A model generated the notes under the pieces. That model ran no database searches. It was given only the letters and a program-made list of their open reading frames with translations, and was not told where the DNA came from. Of a stretch of 64,000 nt of DNA, positions 27,963 through 36,062 are shown in pieces (position 1 is the first letter of the stretch; each line of letters opens with the position of its first letter). The position numbers and the translations under genes were made by a program. The stretch is taken from positions 124,001 to 188,000 of the forward strand of contig JAHCBB010000007.1 of assembly GCA_019634635.1 (NCBI GenBank). The letters run 5' to 3'. This stretch comes from Verrucomicrobiia bacterium. Lineage in GTDB: Bacteria; Verrucomicrobiota; Verrucomicrobiia; Limisphaerales; UBA9464.

Positions 27963-30599
27963 ATGCTGACGCTCAACCAGATTCGCACCCAGGTCAGCGC
28001 CATCCGCCAGCGCTTCCCGGAAGCGCGGGCGGTGGGATTGCAGGTGCAGGAGCGTTGGCTTGGCCCGGCGACCTTCCACCTCGATGGCGTGGAGCAGGTC
28101 ATTGTTCAGACCGACTCCGAGCTCGCGATTCGGGAGGCCCTGACGCGGACGCCACCGGAACAGCTGGTGCTCCTCACCAGCGTTGCCGACCGGCGCTTGG
28201 GCGAAGACGTGCTGGCGCGACTGGCCCGGCGAAAACTCTTTCACATCAGTTCCAAGGAGATCCTGAAGGAACTGTTCAAGGCGAAGGACATCGAGCCCCG
28301 CCTCGCAGGCGTTCGCTGGATGGCCGAGGCCCTCGCGGAGGCGCGGCCTGACGAAGGGTATCCTCCTGTGGCAGGTGGACGGCTCGACAGCGAGACCGCG
28401 TGGGAAATGCTCCTACGGCACAGCCTCGGGTTTCGTTCCGGAAAGCCCGACCTGCTGGACTTGATCAACTGGGCGCGCAAGCCCGAGTCCAAACCCAAGT
28501 TTGAGGCGCTGACCGAGGAGGCAGTTGCGCCCATTCAGGATTGGCTGAAGCGCCATGCCGGCAGTTCCGCCGGATTGGTCTTGGGTGCCCTGCGGGTGTC
28601 CCCTCCGGTGTCCATTCCCGCATTGGCGTTGGCGTGCCAGGTCGTATTCCGTCCGAACCCGGCCGGAGAGCTCATTGCAGCGGGAGCCCGGCTGGAGCCG
28701 ATGTTCGGCGGCGAACATCCATCCGTGAAAGACGGACAGGCACTGGGCGAAACCGGGATCAAATGGCTCGTCCGCGAACTCGAAGAACCTGCGTCGGCAG
28801 CACTTCGTTCTGACCTCGAAGCCTTCGACCAGCTGCTGCGACAACTCCGCATCGAATCCTTTGCTCATCTAAGCGACGCGTCCCAGATGGGACTGGAACA
28901 GCGCTTGGGCCTGCTGGGGGAAGCCCTGTTGGCGTTCACCCAGGAACCCATGACCGAGCGCCTCCGGGTGGCGGAATCGGCGTTCACCAACGTCCAACAG
29001 CATTTTCTGGCCAACCGCGAGCCGGACCGGCTCCAACGCGCGGAGATGGCCATTCGTCTTTGCCGCTGGCGATTGCGGGGACCAGTGCCCGTGCCGTCCG
29101 ACTTTGCCGGGCTTGCCGCTGAGTATCATCAGGACGGTGGCTTTGTGGATTGGGCCCGTCGCCATCTCTTCCACGGGGACAGCCATCCTCAACTGACCCG
29201 GGCCTATCGCGAGATTCTGGCCCCCGTGGACGCGTCGCGGGAGCAGCAGAATCACCGATTCGGCTCCGCGTTGGTGGAATGGACGCTACGAGGCGGAGAC
29301 GGCCTGTTCACCGTGGAAGACTTGATTCCGCGGGTCGTGGCCCCGCTGGCGAAGAAGCATCGGGTCCTGTTCCTCGTCCTGGACGGGCTGAGCCTGGCCA
29401 TCCATCAGGAACTCGCCTCGGCGTTTTCTCAGCAAGGGTTCCTCGAAGCGGTTCCCGCGAATCCGGAGAAGCCTCCCTTTGCCGTCGCCGGACTTCCCAC
29501 GATCACCGAGTGGTCCCGCCGGTTGCTGCTGGTGGGTCGGGAGCAGGCCGTGGCGTCTGCCGGGGAAGAGGTGGGCTTCCGCAACCATCCGGCGCTTTCG
29601 GAACACAATACCGCCGCCACGCAACCGGTGCTGTTTCTCAAAGGCAGTCTCTCGGAGCGGGACGGCATCGGCTTGAGCGAGGAGGTTCGACGCACGATCC
29701 ACGAGAAGCGGCCGGTGGTGGGTGTGGTGATCAATGCCATCGACGATCACCTCCTGAAGGGGGATCAGCTCAACATGGGCTGGACCATCGAACGGGTTCC
29801 TTTGCTCCAGCAATTGCTGGCCGCCGCCACCGCGGCAGATCGGGTGGTGGTGCTCACCAGCGATCACGGTCACATCATCGAGCACAACACGGAGACCGTC
29901 CGTCAGGAAGGAAGCGACCGTTACCGCAGCAATCAGGAGGAGCCGGAATCTCGCGAACTGGAGGTCAAGGGCGAGCGCGTCGCGCCGTTTGCCTCGGGTG
30001 GATTCATCGCTCCCTGGAGCGAGCGGATCATCTACACCAGCCGCAAGAACGGATACCACGGAGGGATTTCCCCTCAGGAGGTGATCGTGCCCCTTGCCGT
30101 GCTCGCGCAGGAAAAGAACCTGCCCTCAGGCTGGGTGGCCGTGGCTCAGCGATTGCCGGAATGGTGGTTTGCGGGTGGAGCCACCACGGAGACCAAGAAG
30201 CCGACTCCGCCCTCTCTCCCACCCGTAGCGAAGGAAGTCAGCGGGCTGCCGCTCTTCGATCCGAGAACGCCGACGCCAACTTCGACGGAGGCCGACTGGA
30301 TTGGCGCGTTGCTGAAGTCCGAGGTGTTCAAATCGCAGTTGAGCCTCGCCGGGCGCGTGGCGCCTTCGGCCGAAATCATCCGCAAGACGCTCGAAGCCAT
30401 CGAGGAACGGGGCGGCGCCTTGCTCCTCGTCGCCCTGTCTTCGCGAACCGGAGTTCCGGAATTCCGGCTGCCGGGAATCCTCTCCAGTTTGCGGCGCATC
30501 CTGAATGTGGAGGGGTATCCGGTGCTCTCCATCGACGACAGTTCCGGCACGGTCCGTCTCAACCGGGAACTGCTGAAATCCCAATTTGATATTCCGTAA
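27963..30599 (+). CDS. pglZ: BREX protein PglZ (alkaline phosphatase superfamily)
   Basis: The 878-aa PglZ protein is the signature component of all BREX types. Its C-terminal half has the alkaline-phosphatase-like fold. VLFLVLDGLSLAI supplies the first metal-binding Asp, VVVLTSDHGHIIEH the Asp-His cluster, and GYHGGISPQEVIVPLAVL the HGG-S-P-E motif. The N-terminal half is helical and lacks recognisable motifs. The exact activity in BREX is not settled; phosphatase or nuclease activity has been proposed for the family. The ATG at 27963 follows copy E by 10 bases. Its final codons (CCCAATTTGAT...) recur downstream of the next repeat. Confidence 0.95.
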   Translation: MLTLNQIRTQVSAIRQRFPEARAVGLQVQERWLGPATFHLDGVEQVIVQTDSELAIREALTRTPPEQLVLLTSVADRRLGEDVLARLARRKLFHISSKEILKELFKAKDIEPRLAGVRWMAEALAEARPDEGYPPVAGGRLDSETAWEMLLRHSLGFRSGKPDLLDLINWARKPESKPKFEALTEEAVAPIQDWLKRHAGSSAGLVLGALRVSPPVSIPALALACQVVFRPNPAGELIAAGARLEPMFGGEHPSVKDGQALGETGIKWLVRELEEPASAALRSDLEAFDQLLRQLRIESFAHLSDASQMGLEQRLGLLGEALLAFTQEPMTERLRVAESAFTNVQQHFLANREPDRLQRAEMAIRLCRWRLRGPVPVPSDFAGLAAEYHQDGGFVDWARRHLFHGDSHPQLTRAYREILAPVDASREQQNHRFGSALVEWTLRGGDGLFTVEDLIPRVVAPLAKKHRVLFLVLDGLSLAIHQELASAFSQQGFLEAVPANPEKPPFAVAGLPTITEWSRRLLLVGREQAVASAGEEVGFRNHPALSEHNTAATQPVLFLKGSLSERDGIGLSEEVRRTIHEKRPVVGVVINAIDDHLLKGDQLNMGWTIERVPLLQQLLAAATAADRVVVLTSDHGHIIEHNTETVRQEGSDRYRSNQEEPESRELEVKGERVAPFASGGFIAPWSERIIYTSRKNGYHGGISPQEVIVPLAVLAQEKNLPSGWVAVAQRLPEWWFAGGATTETKKPTPPSLPPVAKEVSGLPLFDPRTPTPTSTEADWIGALLKSEVFKSQLSLAGRVAPSAEIIRKTLEAIEERGGALLLVALSSRTGVPEFRLPGILSSLRRILNVEGYPVLSIDDSSGTVRLNRELLKSQFDIP

Positions 30600-30739
30600 A
30601 AAGCGACTCCGGAGGTTGCCCACGAATGAACACGAATCGCTACGAATGCACTCAAGGCAAAGTCACCATCGTCGCGGGTTCAAATTCGTGTGTATTCGTG
30701 CAGATTCGTGGGCCCTTTACCCAATTTGATCTCCCGTAA
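30580..30739 (+). repeat. 20-bp direct repeats flanking palindromic copy F
   Basis: The last 20 bases of pglZ (30580-30599, beginning CCCAATTTGAT and ending CCGTAA) recur at 30720-30739 with two mismatches, just before the brxD start. The palindromic element lies exactly between the two copies. This looks like a duplication created when the element entered the pglZ-brxD junction, or like a recombination scar. Confidence 0.85.
30618..30714. repeat. ACGAAT palindromic element, copy F (upstream of brxD)
   Basis: The left arm starts GCCCACGAATGAACACGAAT at 30618, with a third hexamer in GCTACGAATGCA. The right arm has three ATTCGT hexamers and ends GATTCGTGGGCC at 30714. Order and spacing of units differ slightly from the other copies, but the two arms still mirror each other. 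Confidence 0.9.
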
Positions 30740-30741
30740 CC

Positions 30742-32058
30742 ATGACCGTCAGCCCCGAGAAACGACTCGAAATCCTCGACGCCCTGCGTCGGGGAACCGT
30801 GCCCAAGAATGGCGTGGAAGCGCTGGCCGTCGGACTGGATCGATTCTCGACCTGCCTCGACGAGGAATTGGACCGGGTGGGCAAGGGTGGAGCCGTCTTC
30901 AAGGCGATTCGAGGGGACTACGGATGCGGCAAGACCTTCCTGGCCCGTTGGCTTCAGGATCGAGCCCTCAAGAAGGGGTTTGCGGTCACCGAAGTCCAGA
31001 TCTCGGAGACGGAAACCCCGCTCCACCGGTTGGAAACAGTCTATCGCCGACTGATCGAGCGGCTTCGGACGAATGACGTCGATGGCGGCGCCTTTCGGAG
31101 CATCGTGGATGCATGGTTCTTCGCCCTGGAGGAAGACGTGCTTGCCGCCAGCAGCGCGGAACCGACCCAGGAAGCACTCCTCGATCGAACCAACGCACTC
31201 ATCGAACAACGGCTCCAGGCCGTCAGCAAAACCACTCCGCTTTTCGCCATCGCGCTGCGGGCGTATCGGACCGCCATCACCCAGAACCAAAAGGCGGTGG
31301 CGGATGGCATCCTCGCTTGGCTGGGCGGTCAACCGTCCGTCGGGGCGGAGGCGAAGCGTGCAGCCGGCATCAAGGGAGACGTGGACCACTTTGCGGCGCT
31401 CGGCTTTCTCCAAGGGTTGCTCACTTTGCTGCGAGACTCGGGGCTCCCCGGGCTCCTGATCATTCTCGACGAGGTGGAAACCCTGCAACGCGTGCGCGGC
31501 GACGTACGGGAAAAGGCGCTCAACGCCCTTCGGCAGCTCATCGACGAGATCGACGCGGGACGCTTCCCGGGGCTTTACCTCGTCATCACGGGCACACCAG
31601 CTTTCTTTGACGGTCCGCAGGGAATCCAGCGTCTCGCTCCCCTGGCGCAACGGCTTCACGTGGACTTCACGACGGAGGCGCGCTTTGACAACCCGAGGGC
31701 CGTTCAACTCCGGCTGTCACCATTCACCAAGGATTCGTTGGTCGAGGTGGGAACACGGGTGACCCATCTGTTCGCTCAGGGTTCGCCCCACACGGAAAGG
31801 ATCCGGCAGCGGGCCGATTTCGTCCTGCTGGAGGATCTGGCGCAGGCGGTTGCCGGGAAGCTGGGCGGGAAAGTGGGCGTCGCCCCTCGGCTCTACCTCA
31901 AGAAGCTGGTCGGCGACGTCTTGGACCGCATTGATCAGTTCCCGGACTTCGATCCCCGTCGCGATTACGCGCTGACGGTAACCCCCACGGAGCTGACGTT
32001 GGTCGAGCAATCCGCCGCCGGAGTGGCGAGCGTCGACGATATCAAACTCCAGCTGTGA
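30742..32058 (+). CDS. brxD: BREX system ATP-binding protein BrxD
   Basis: A 438-aa AAA-type ATPase found in type 2 and type 3-like BREX loci. The N-terminus is RLEILDALRRGTVP. Walker A is GDYGCGKTF (G58, K64) and Walker B is LLIILDEVETLQR in the middle of the protein. A sensor-like segment YLVITGTPAFFDGPQGI follows. The family's role in defence is not known in molecular detail; ATP-dependent DNA or complex remodelling is likely. It follows pglZ and copy F and precedes brxHI, the usual order in type 2 loci. Confidence 0.92.
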   Translation: MTVSPEKRLEILDALRRGTVPKNGVEALAVGLDRFSTCLDEELDRVGKGGAVFKAIRGDYGCGKTFLARWLQDRALKKGFAVTEVQISETETPLHRLETVYRRLIERLRTNDVDGGAFRSIVDAWFFALEEDVLAASSAEPTQEALLDRTNALIEQRLQAVSKTTPLFAIALRAYRTAITQNQKAVADGILAWLGGQPSVGAEAKRAAGIKGDVDHFAALGFLQGLLTLLRDSGLPGLLIILDEVETLQRVRGDVREKALNALRQLIDEIDAGRFPGLYLVITGTPAFFDGPQGIQRLAPLAQRLHVDFTTEARFDNPRAVQLRLSPFTKDSLVEVGTRVTHLFAQGSPHTERIRQRADFVLLEDLAQAVAGKLGGKVGVAPRLYLKKLVGDVLDRIDQFPDFDPRRDYALTVTPTELTLVEQSAAGVASVDDIKLQL

Positions 32059-32069
32059 AAACGGTGAAG

Positions 32070-32165
32070 GCCCACGAATCACAAGAATCGGCACCAATCG
32101 CAGAGAAAGGCGTGGGAAGCTGTTTTGTCCGGTCCCATTCGTGCCGATTGGTGCGATTCGTGGGC
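32070..32165. repeat. ACGAAT palindromic element, copy G (upstream of brxHI)
   Basis: The left arm begins GCCCACGAATCACAAGAATC at 32070, and the right arm ends GCGATTCGTGGGCA at 32165. This copy is the most diverged: one hexamer reads CCAATC on the left and GATTGG on the right. The two substitutions are complementary, so pairing is preserved. The arm ends 20 bases before the GTG start of brxHI. Confidence 0.9.
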
Positions 32166-32185
32166 AACCTCCCCACGTTGAGCCT

Positions 32186-34303
32186 GTGAGCCACTTCGAC
32201 AAGCTCCACCCAGCGCTTCAGCACCACATCGTCAATTCGCTGGGGTGGAAGGAACTTCGTCCGCTGCAGGAGCTCAGCATCGGGCCGGTTCTCGCTCGCA
32301 ATCACGCCTTGCTGATCGCACCCACCGCAGGCGGCAAGACTGAATCAGCCATCTTCCCGCTCTTGTCCCGGATGCTCACTGAAGAATGGGACGGCCTTTC
32401 CATTCTCTACATTTGCCCGCTCAAGGCGCTGCTGAACAACCTCCACGAGCGGCTGGAACACTACTTGGGTTTGGTCGGCCGCAGCTGTGCGGTCTGGCAC
32501 GGCGACATCACCCAGTCGCGGCGACAGCAGATTCTCCGAACGACCCCGGATTGCCTGCTCACCACGCCGGAATCCCTCGAAGCGATGCTGGTCTCCCGGA
32601 AGGTGGAGCACCGGCGATTCTTCGCCTCGCTGCGGGCCGTGGTGGTCGATGAGATCCATGCGTTCGCCGGTGACGACCGGGGCTGGCATCTCCTGTTCGT
32701 CTTGGAGCGAATCAGCCGTCTGGCTCCGGCCGAACCCCAGCGGATCGGGCTTTCCGCGACCGTCGGCAATCCAGACCAGTTGCTCGAATGGTTCGCAGGG
32801 CATTGCACCGGGGCCAAAACGACCGTCGTGGCGCCCTCCAGCGGCATCGCCGCGCCGGAGGTCCAGATTGATTACGTTGGCAGCCTGGAGAACGCGGCCA
32901 TTGTCATCTCATCCCTCCATCGAGGGGAGAAGCGGCTCGTCTTTTGTGACTCCCGTTCCCGTGTGGAGCAGATCGCTGCGGCGCTCCGCAGTCATGGTGT
33001 CGAAACCTACCTTTCCCACAGTTCCCTCAGCGTCGACCAACGACGCCAAGCCGAGGCGGCGTTCAGCCAGGCCAGCAACTGCGTCATCGTCGCCACGAGC
33101 ACCCTCGAGCTGGGCATCGACGTTGGGAATCTCGACCGGATCATCCAGATCGACTGCCCGAACACCGTCGCCTCGTTCCTCCAACGCATCGGACGCACCG
33201 GACGACGTCCGGGAACCCGTCGCAATTGCCTGTTCCTTGCCACGTCCCAGCCCGCACTGCATCGAACCATCGCGCTCGTCGCCTTGTGGGAAGCCGGCTT
33301 CGTGGAACCGATTTCGGCACCGGCGTCTCCCTACCACATTCTCACGCAGCAGCTTCTCGCCCTCATCCTCCAGGAGAACGGACTGGGGATCCTCGGTTTG
33401 CAGCACTGGCTGGGGCGCATCCCGTTCGTTCGGGACCTCCCGCGAGAAGAGATCCAAGGGCTGCTGGAGCATTTGGTGCGGACGGGCATTCTGGTAGAGG
33501 ACCAGGGAGTCCTCGGACTAGGTCCAACCGCAGAAGCCGACTACGGCTACCGCTATTTCAACGAACTGCTTTCAGTCTTCACAAGCCAGCCGGTCATTAC
33601 CGTCCTCCACGGAAACCAAGAAGTCGGAACCGTGGACCAAGGCAATTTCCTGACCAAGGTCGAAGGCCCGCGGTTCATTGGTTTGGCAGGGCGCACCTGG
33701 CAAGTCCTCCATGTGGACTGGAAAGCCAGGAAAGCCCACGTCGAACCGGACGGCACGGGAGGGAAAACCCGATGGCTGGGGGGATCCCCGGGGCTTTCCT
33801 TCAAACTGGCTCAAAGCATCCAGCAAGTCGCTGCCGACGAAGCCACGCCCGATCATCTCTCCAAGCGTGCGACCGAAGCGTTGAAGGAGATCCGGGATGA
33901 ATTTGCCTGGGTCCGGGCGGAGCACACCCACCTAATTCCAGCGAAGGAAACTGGTCGGACCGAGTGGTGGACGTTCGCTGGCCAGCAGGTCAACGACACC
34001 CTGGCCGACCTTCTCCGGGATGGGCGCGAAATTGTGGCGGAAGCCGACAGCCTGACGATCCAGTTGCGGGTGGACACGGGCAAGGCCCGGAAATGCATTG
34101 AAAAGTTGCGTGGCCTTGCAGACGCCGAGATTTCAATTCAACTCGACCCCGGGGCCGATTCGGAATTCAAGTTTGCGGAGATTCTACCAAACGAGCTCAG
34201 GGGAAGGTTGGTCAACGGGAGATTAGTGAACGTTTTGCTTACTCGGCAGATTATCGATCAGCACCTGAGTTCGGCCTTCTGCAATTCGTTGCATGGCGCG
34301 TAA
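32186..34303 (+). CDS. brxHI: BREX type 2 DEAD/DEAH-like helicase BrxHI
   Basis: A 705-aa superfamily 2 helicase of the Lhr-like group. The motifs are APTAGGKTE (motif I, K51), TTPESLEAML, DEIH (155-158), LSATVG (motif III) and STLELGIDVGNLDRII, then QRIGRTGRRPG (motif VI). A C-terminal region with DEFAWVRAEHTHLIP completes the protein. It is predicted to unwind or translocate nucleic acid in the BREX defence complex. The start is a GTG at 32186, giving VSHFDKLHPALQHHIV; the open frame before it only translates the repeat. It is the last gene of the BREX set. Confidence 0.93.
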   Translation: MSHFDKLHPALQHHIVNSLGWKELRPLQELSIGPVLARNHALLIAPTAGGKTESAIFPLLSRMLTEEWDGLSILYICPLKALLNNLHERLEHYLGLVGRSCAVWHGDITQSRRQQILRTTPDCLLTTPESLEAMLVSRKVEHRRFFASLRAVVVDEIHAFAGDDRGWHLLFVLERISRLAPAEPQRIGLSATVGNPDQLLEWFAGHCTGAKTTVVAPSSGIAAPEVQIDYVGSLENAAIVISSLHRGEKRLVFCDSRSRVEQIAAALRSHGVETYLSHSSLSVDQRRQAEAAFSQASNCVIVATSTLELGIDVGNLDRIIQIDCPNTVASFLQRIGRTGRRPGTRRNCLFLATSQPALHRTIALVALWEAGFVEPISAPASPYHILTQQLLALILQENGLGILGLQHWLGRIPFVRDLPREEIQGLLEHLVRTGILVEDQGVLGLGPTAEADYGYRYFNELLSVFTSQPVITVLHGNQEVGTVDQGNFLTKVEGPRFIGLAGRTWQVLHVDWKARKAHVEPDGTGGKTRWLGGSPGLSFKLAQSIQQVAADEATPDHLSKRATEALKEIRDEFAWVRAEHTHLIPAKETGRTEWWTFAGQQVNDTLADLLRDGREIVAEADSLTIQLRVDTGKARKCIEKLRGLADAEISIQLDPGADSEFKFAEILPNELRGRLVNGRLVNVLLTRQIIDQHLSSAFCNSLHGA

Positions 34304-34327
34304 CCAAATAATCGTGGAGCAAATCAA

Positions 34328-34438
34328 ATAAACGTCGTCCGGCTAAACGCCACCAACTTTCGCAGCATCAAAAGCGCTGAACTTAATTTGCCCAACCGGG
34401 TGAGCGTCGGACTCCTGTTCGCCCTGCGCGGCTTGTAG
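34328..34438 (+). pseudogene. N-terminal fragment of an AAA/OLD-type ATPase
   Basis: A short coding fragment reads NVVRLNATNFRSIKSAEL followed by NLPNRVSVG, the usual first strand-turn-strand of RecF/OLD/AAA_15 ATPases. The expected P-loop (IGPNGSGKS-like) does not follow. Similarity stops near 34410 and a stop codon comes at 34436. No start codon is in place. It is a gene end left behind when the region was rearranged, 25 bases after brxHI. Confidence 0.65.
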
Positions 34439-34500
34439 GACTCGACAAAAGGGCGGGCGATGGGGAACTGGGTCTCGATAGAGGATACTGGAACGTGCGA

Positions 34501-34615
34501 CTAAAGAGTGGGAATGAGGTGGTACGCGGCCGGGCCGCCGGGGATGAGGGAGGCGTCAATGCTCTGGTCGAACGTGGCCAGGCGGCCGCCGCGCTTCACG
34601 GCGAGGCCAAGTGTC
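34501..34615 (-). pseudogene. C-terminal fragment of a PIN-domain (VapC-like) toxin
   Basis: The minus strand encodes LGLAVKRGGRLATFDQSI followed by a short tail ending HLIPTL and a stop. This is the final strand-helix of a PIN-domain ribonuclease, where the D of TFD is the last acidic active-site residue. The rest of the gene is missing; the upstream sequence on that strand belongs to the RadC fragment in the opposite orientation. Confidence 0.65.
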
Positions 34616-34760
34616 AATCTTTGAACCTGTCACTTTAAGAGGAATTCTGGATTCGGTTCTGGTTCATCCCGGGGAGGTGTTCCGATTGGCGGTCGTTTAC
34701 CGGGCACACGCCGTCGTCGTCGCCCACAATCATCAACTCGTAAACAGAACCGATCCACCG
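34611..34760 (+). pseudogene. Internal fragment of a RadC-like JAB-domain protein
   Basis: The frame reads GILDSVLVHPGEVFRLAVVY then AHAVVVAHNH. This is the RadC segment that normally runs LVHPREVF...VLVHNHPSGDP and contains the first metal-binding histidines. The SGDP continuation is lost and unrelated codons follow. Both ends of the gene are absent. RadC-type genes are frequent on mobile islands, in keeping with the surrounding debris. Confidence 0.65.
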
Positions 34761-34770
34761 CCGTTGCCCC

Positions 34771-35136
34771 CTACAGAAAGAAGTAGCGGTTCCGCCACTC
34801 CAGCCTTCCGTGACTCGCCCAAAGCAGCGCCAGCGCCCGGGCAATCCCTCCCACGTCATTCTGCGCGTAGCTGCGCCGGTCCACGAAGATGACGCCAGCG
34901 TGGTCGCTCCCCTGCTCGGCCCAGTTCTTGAGGAGCGGTGGAATGGTGCGAACATCAAAGGTCACCAGGGTCAGCCCCTCGGTCGCCGCTTCGCCAAGTA
35001 CGAGGGCATCGGACGCCCCAAGAAAGTGGCCCCCTCTCCAGTCACGGAGGCAGAGGATCGTCGCCTCCGGCGAACGCTTCCGCACCGCCGGAGCAATGGC
35101 CGGGGACAGATGCTCGTCGGTCAGTAGCTTCAGCAT
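34771..35136 (-). CDS. DUF5615 PIN-like toxin
   Basis: A 121-aa protein starting MLKLLTDEHLSPAI, the signature of the DUF5615 PIN-like family with an early Asp-Glu. LTLVTFDVRTIPPLL carries the second acidic cluster, and HAGVIFVDRRSYAQND follows. Such proteins are predicted ribonuclease toxins paired with DUF433 antitoxins. The upstream gene on the same strand encodes exactly such a protein and ends 6 bases before this start. The pair is therefore a complete type II toxin-antitoxin module, apparently intact amid gene debris. Confidence 0.82.
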   Translation of the reverse strand: MLKLLTDEHLSPAIAPAVRKRSPEATILCLRDWRGGHFLGASDALVLGEAATEGLTLVTFDVRTIPPLLKNWAEQGSDHAGVIFVDRRSYAQNDVGGIARALALLWASHGRLEWRNRYFFL

Positions 35137-35142
35137 GGCGCC

Positions 35143-35580
35143 TCAGCGGGAGTCCCGCGACTTGGCGTTCATGCGCTGGAGTCCTGGAAGAAGACGGGAA
35201 AGTGTCTCGAAACTCCCCGAGTCGTTCTCCCGGATCGCGTCCTCAATTTCGTCGGGATATCCGTCCGCATACGCGACCGCGGCATGCACCTTGGCCTCCG
35301 GCCAGCGCAGGTGCGCGGCCACCTTGGCGGCATCATTCTGGTGATCCCGCAGCAGGGTGATCACCTGCCAGACCGCGAGCCGGGAGCCTTGAACGTAGGC
35401 TTGGCGCCCCACCGGCGAATCCCGGAACTCGATGAAGGCGAAGTCCGCCTGGCGCAAGCTCTCGGCGAGCAGCTGGGCACCAACATCACTGGCGGACCTG
35501 CCCATGCGTTTGGCCAGGAGACGAAGCCGGCCGGCCTCGTCCTGGGAAAGTCGCACGCTGACCACGGCTGAAGCACTCAT
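35143..35580 (-). CDS. RHH-DUF433 antitoxin
   Basis: A 145-aa protein with two parts. The N-terminal ribbon-helix-helix reads VVSVRLSQDEAGRLRLLA, then RSASDVGAQLLAESL. The C-terminal DUF433 domain has QGSRLAVWQVITLLRD, KVAAHLRWPEAKVHAAVAY and YPDEIEDAI. The first part should bind DNA and repress the operon; the second should bind the DUF5615 toxin. The ATG at 35580 is chosen because AGGTGTCACT precedes it as a ribosome site and because upstream codons lack similarity. It is transcribed before the toxin gene. Confidence 0.85.
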   Translation of the reverse strand: MSASAVVSVRLSQDEAGRLRLLAKRMGRSASDVGAQLLAESLRQADFAFIEFRDSPVGRQAYVQGSRLAVWQVITLLRDHQNDAAKVAAHLRWPEAKVHAAVAYADGYPDEIEDAIRENDSGSFETLSRLLPGLQRMNAKSRDSR

Positions 35581-35596
35581 AGTGACACCTCCATCT

Positions 35597-35608
35597 ACTG
35601 TATGCAGT
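35597..35608. promoter_or_regulatory. Candidate operator of the toxin-antitoxin pair
   Basis: ACTGTATGCAGT is a palindrome with four-base arms (ACTG/CAGT) around a TATG centre, 17 bases upstream of the antitoxin ATG. The position suits autoregulation by the RHH domain; this is inferred from location and symmetry only. Confidence 0.4.
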
Positions 35609-35791
35609 GTAACTCGACGGAAGGGTGTTGGCAATCCGGGTGTGACTTCGCGCAGCAGCCGCCGGTTTGCTCCCACAATGCGCGGTCGCCGGGAATGTCC
35701 AGATCGCCCGCACACAGGCCGTTTCCTTCATGCCCCCGTATCCACCCGGCTCACCCTGCCGTCCCGCGCTCCGCTTCGACCCGCCCGGACT

Positions 35792-36016
35792 TCAGCGGGC
35801 GCGGCCATCGCGCTCGTGCCCCGGCCTCTCGAAGAGCCGTTCCAAGGAAACGCCGAATGCCCCGGCGAAATGCTGAAGCTCGAAATCCGCAATGCAACGG
35901 ATCTGGGACTCGATCTTCGCCAGGGTCTCGCGGCTGATGTCCCAGCCGAGCAGATTCAGTTTGGCAACCAGCTCCTGCTGCGTGAGACCGGCCTTCTCGC
36001 AAAGCTGTCGAACCAC
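35792..36016 (-). CDS. XRE-family helix-turn-helix regulator
   Basis: A 74-aa Cro/CI-type DNA-binding protein. The HTH runs VRQLCEKAGLTQQELVAKL, then GWDISRETLAKIESQIRCI, followed by ELQHFAGAFGVSLERLF. The sequence NIVGP precedes the assigned GTG in frame and is commonly part of such proteins, so the true start may lie a little upstream. A perfect 16-bp palindrome lies 31 bases before the assigned start and is a natural operator candidate. It may control the small ORF upstream or only itself. Confidence 0.8.
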   Translation of the reverse strand: MVRQLCEKAGLTQQELVAKLNLLGWDISRETLAKIESQIRCIADFELQHFAGAFGVSLERLFERPGHERDGRAR

Positions 36017-36046
36017 CGGACCGACAATATTTCGAGGAGGAGACCT

Positions 36047-36062
36047 GTTCTGAATTCAGAAC
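36047..36062. promoter_or_regulatory. Perfect 16-bp palindrome upstream of the XRE gene
   Basis: GTTCTGAATTCAGAAC is fully self-complementary and sits between the XRE gene (start near 36016) and the stop codon of the small ORF at 36056. Its size and symmetry fit binding of an XRE dimer. No spaced second copy is evident. Confidence 0.5.

Noticed and set aside
17858-32165. The regularly repeated intergenic sequences as CRISPR arrays
   Set aside because: Units are palindromes of two arms spread one or a few per gap, without uniform direct repeats and unique spacers, and no cas gene is present.
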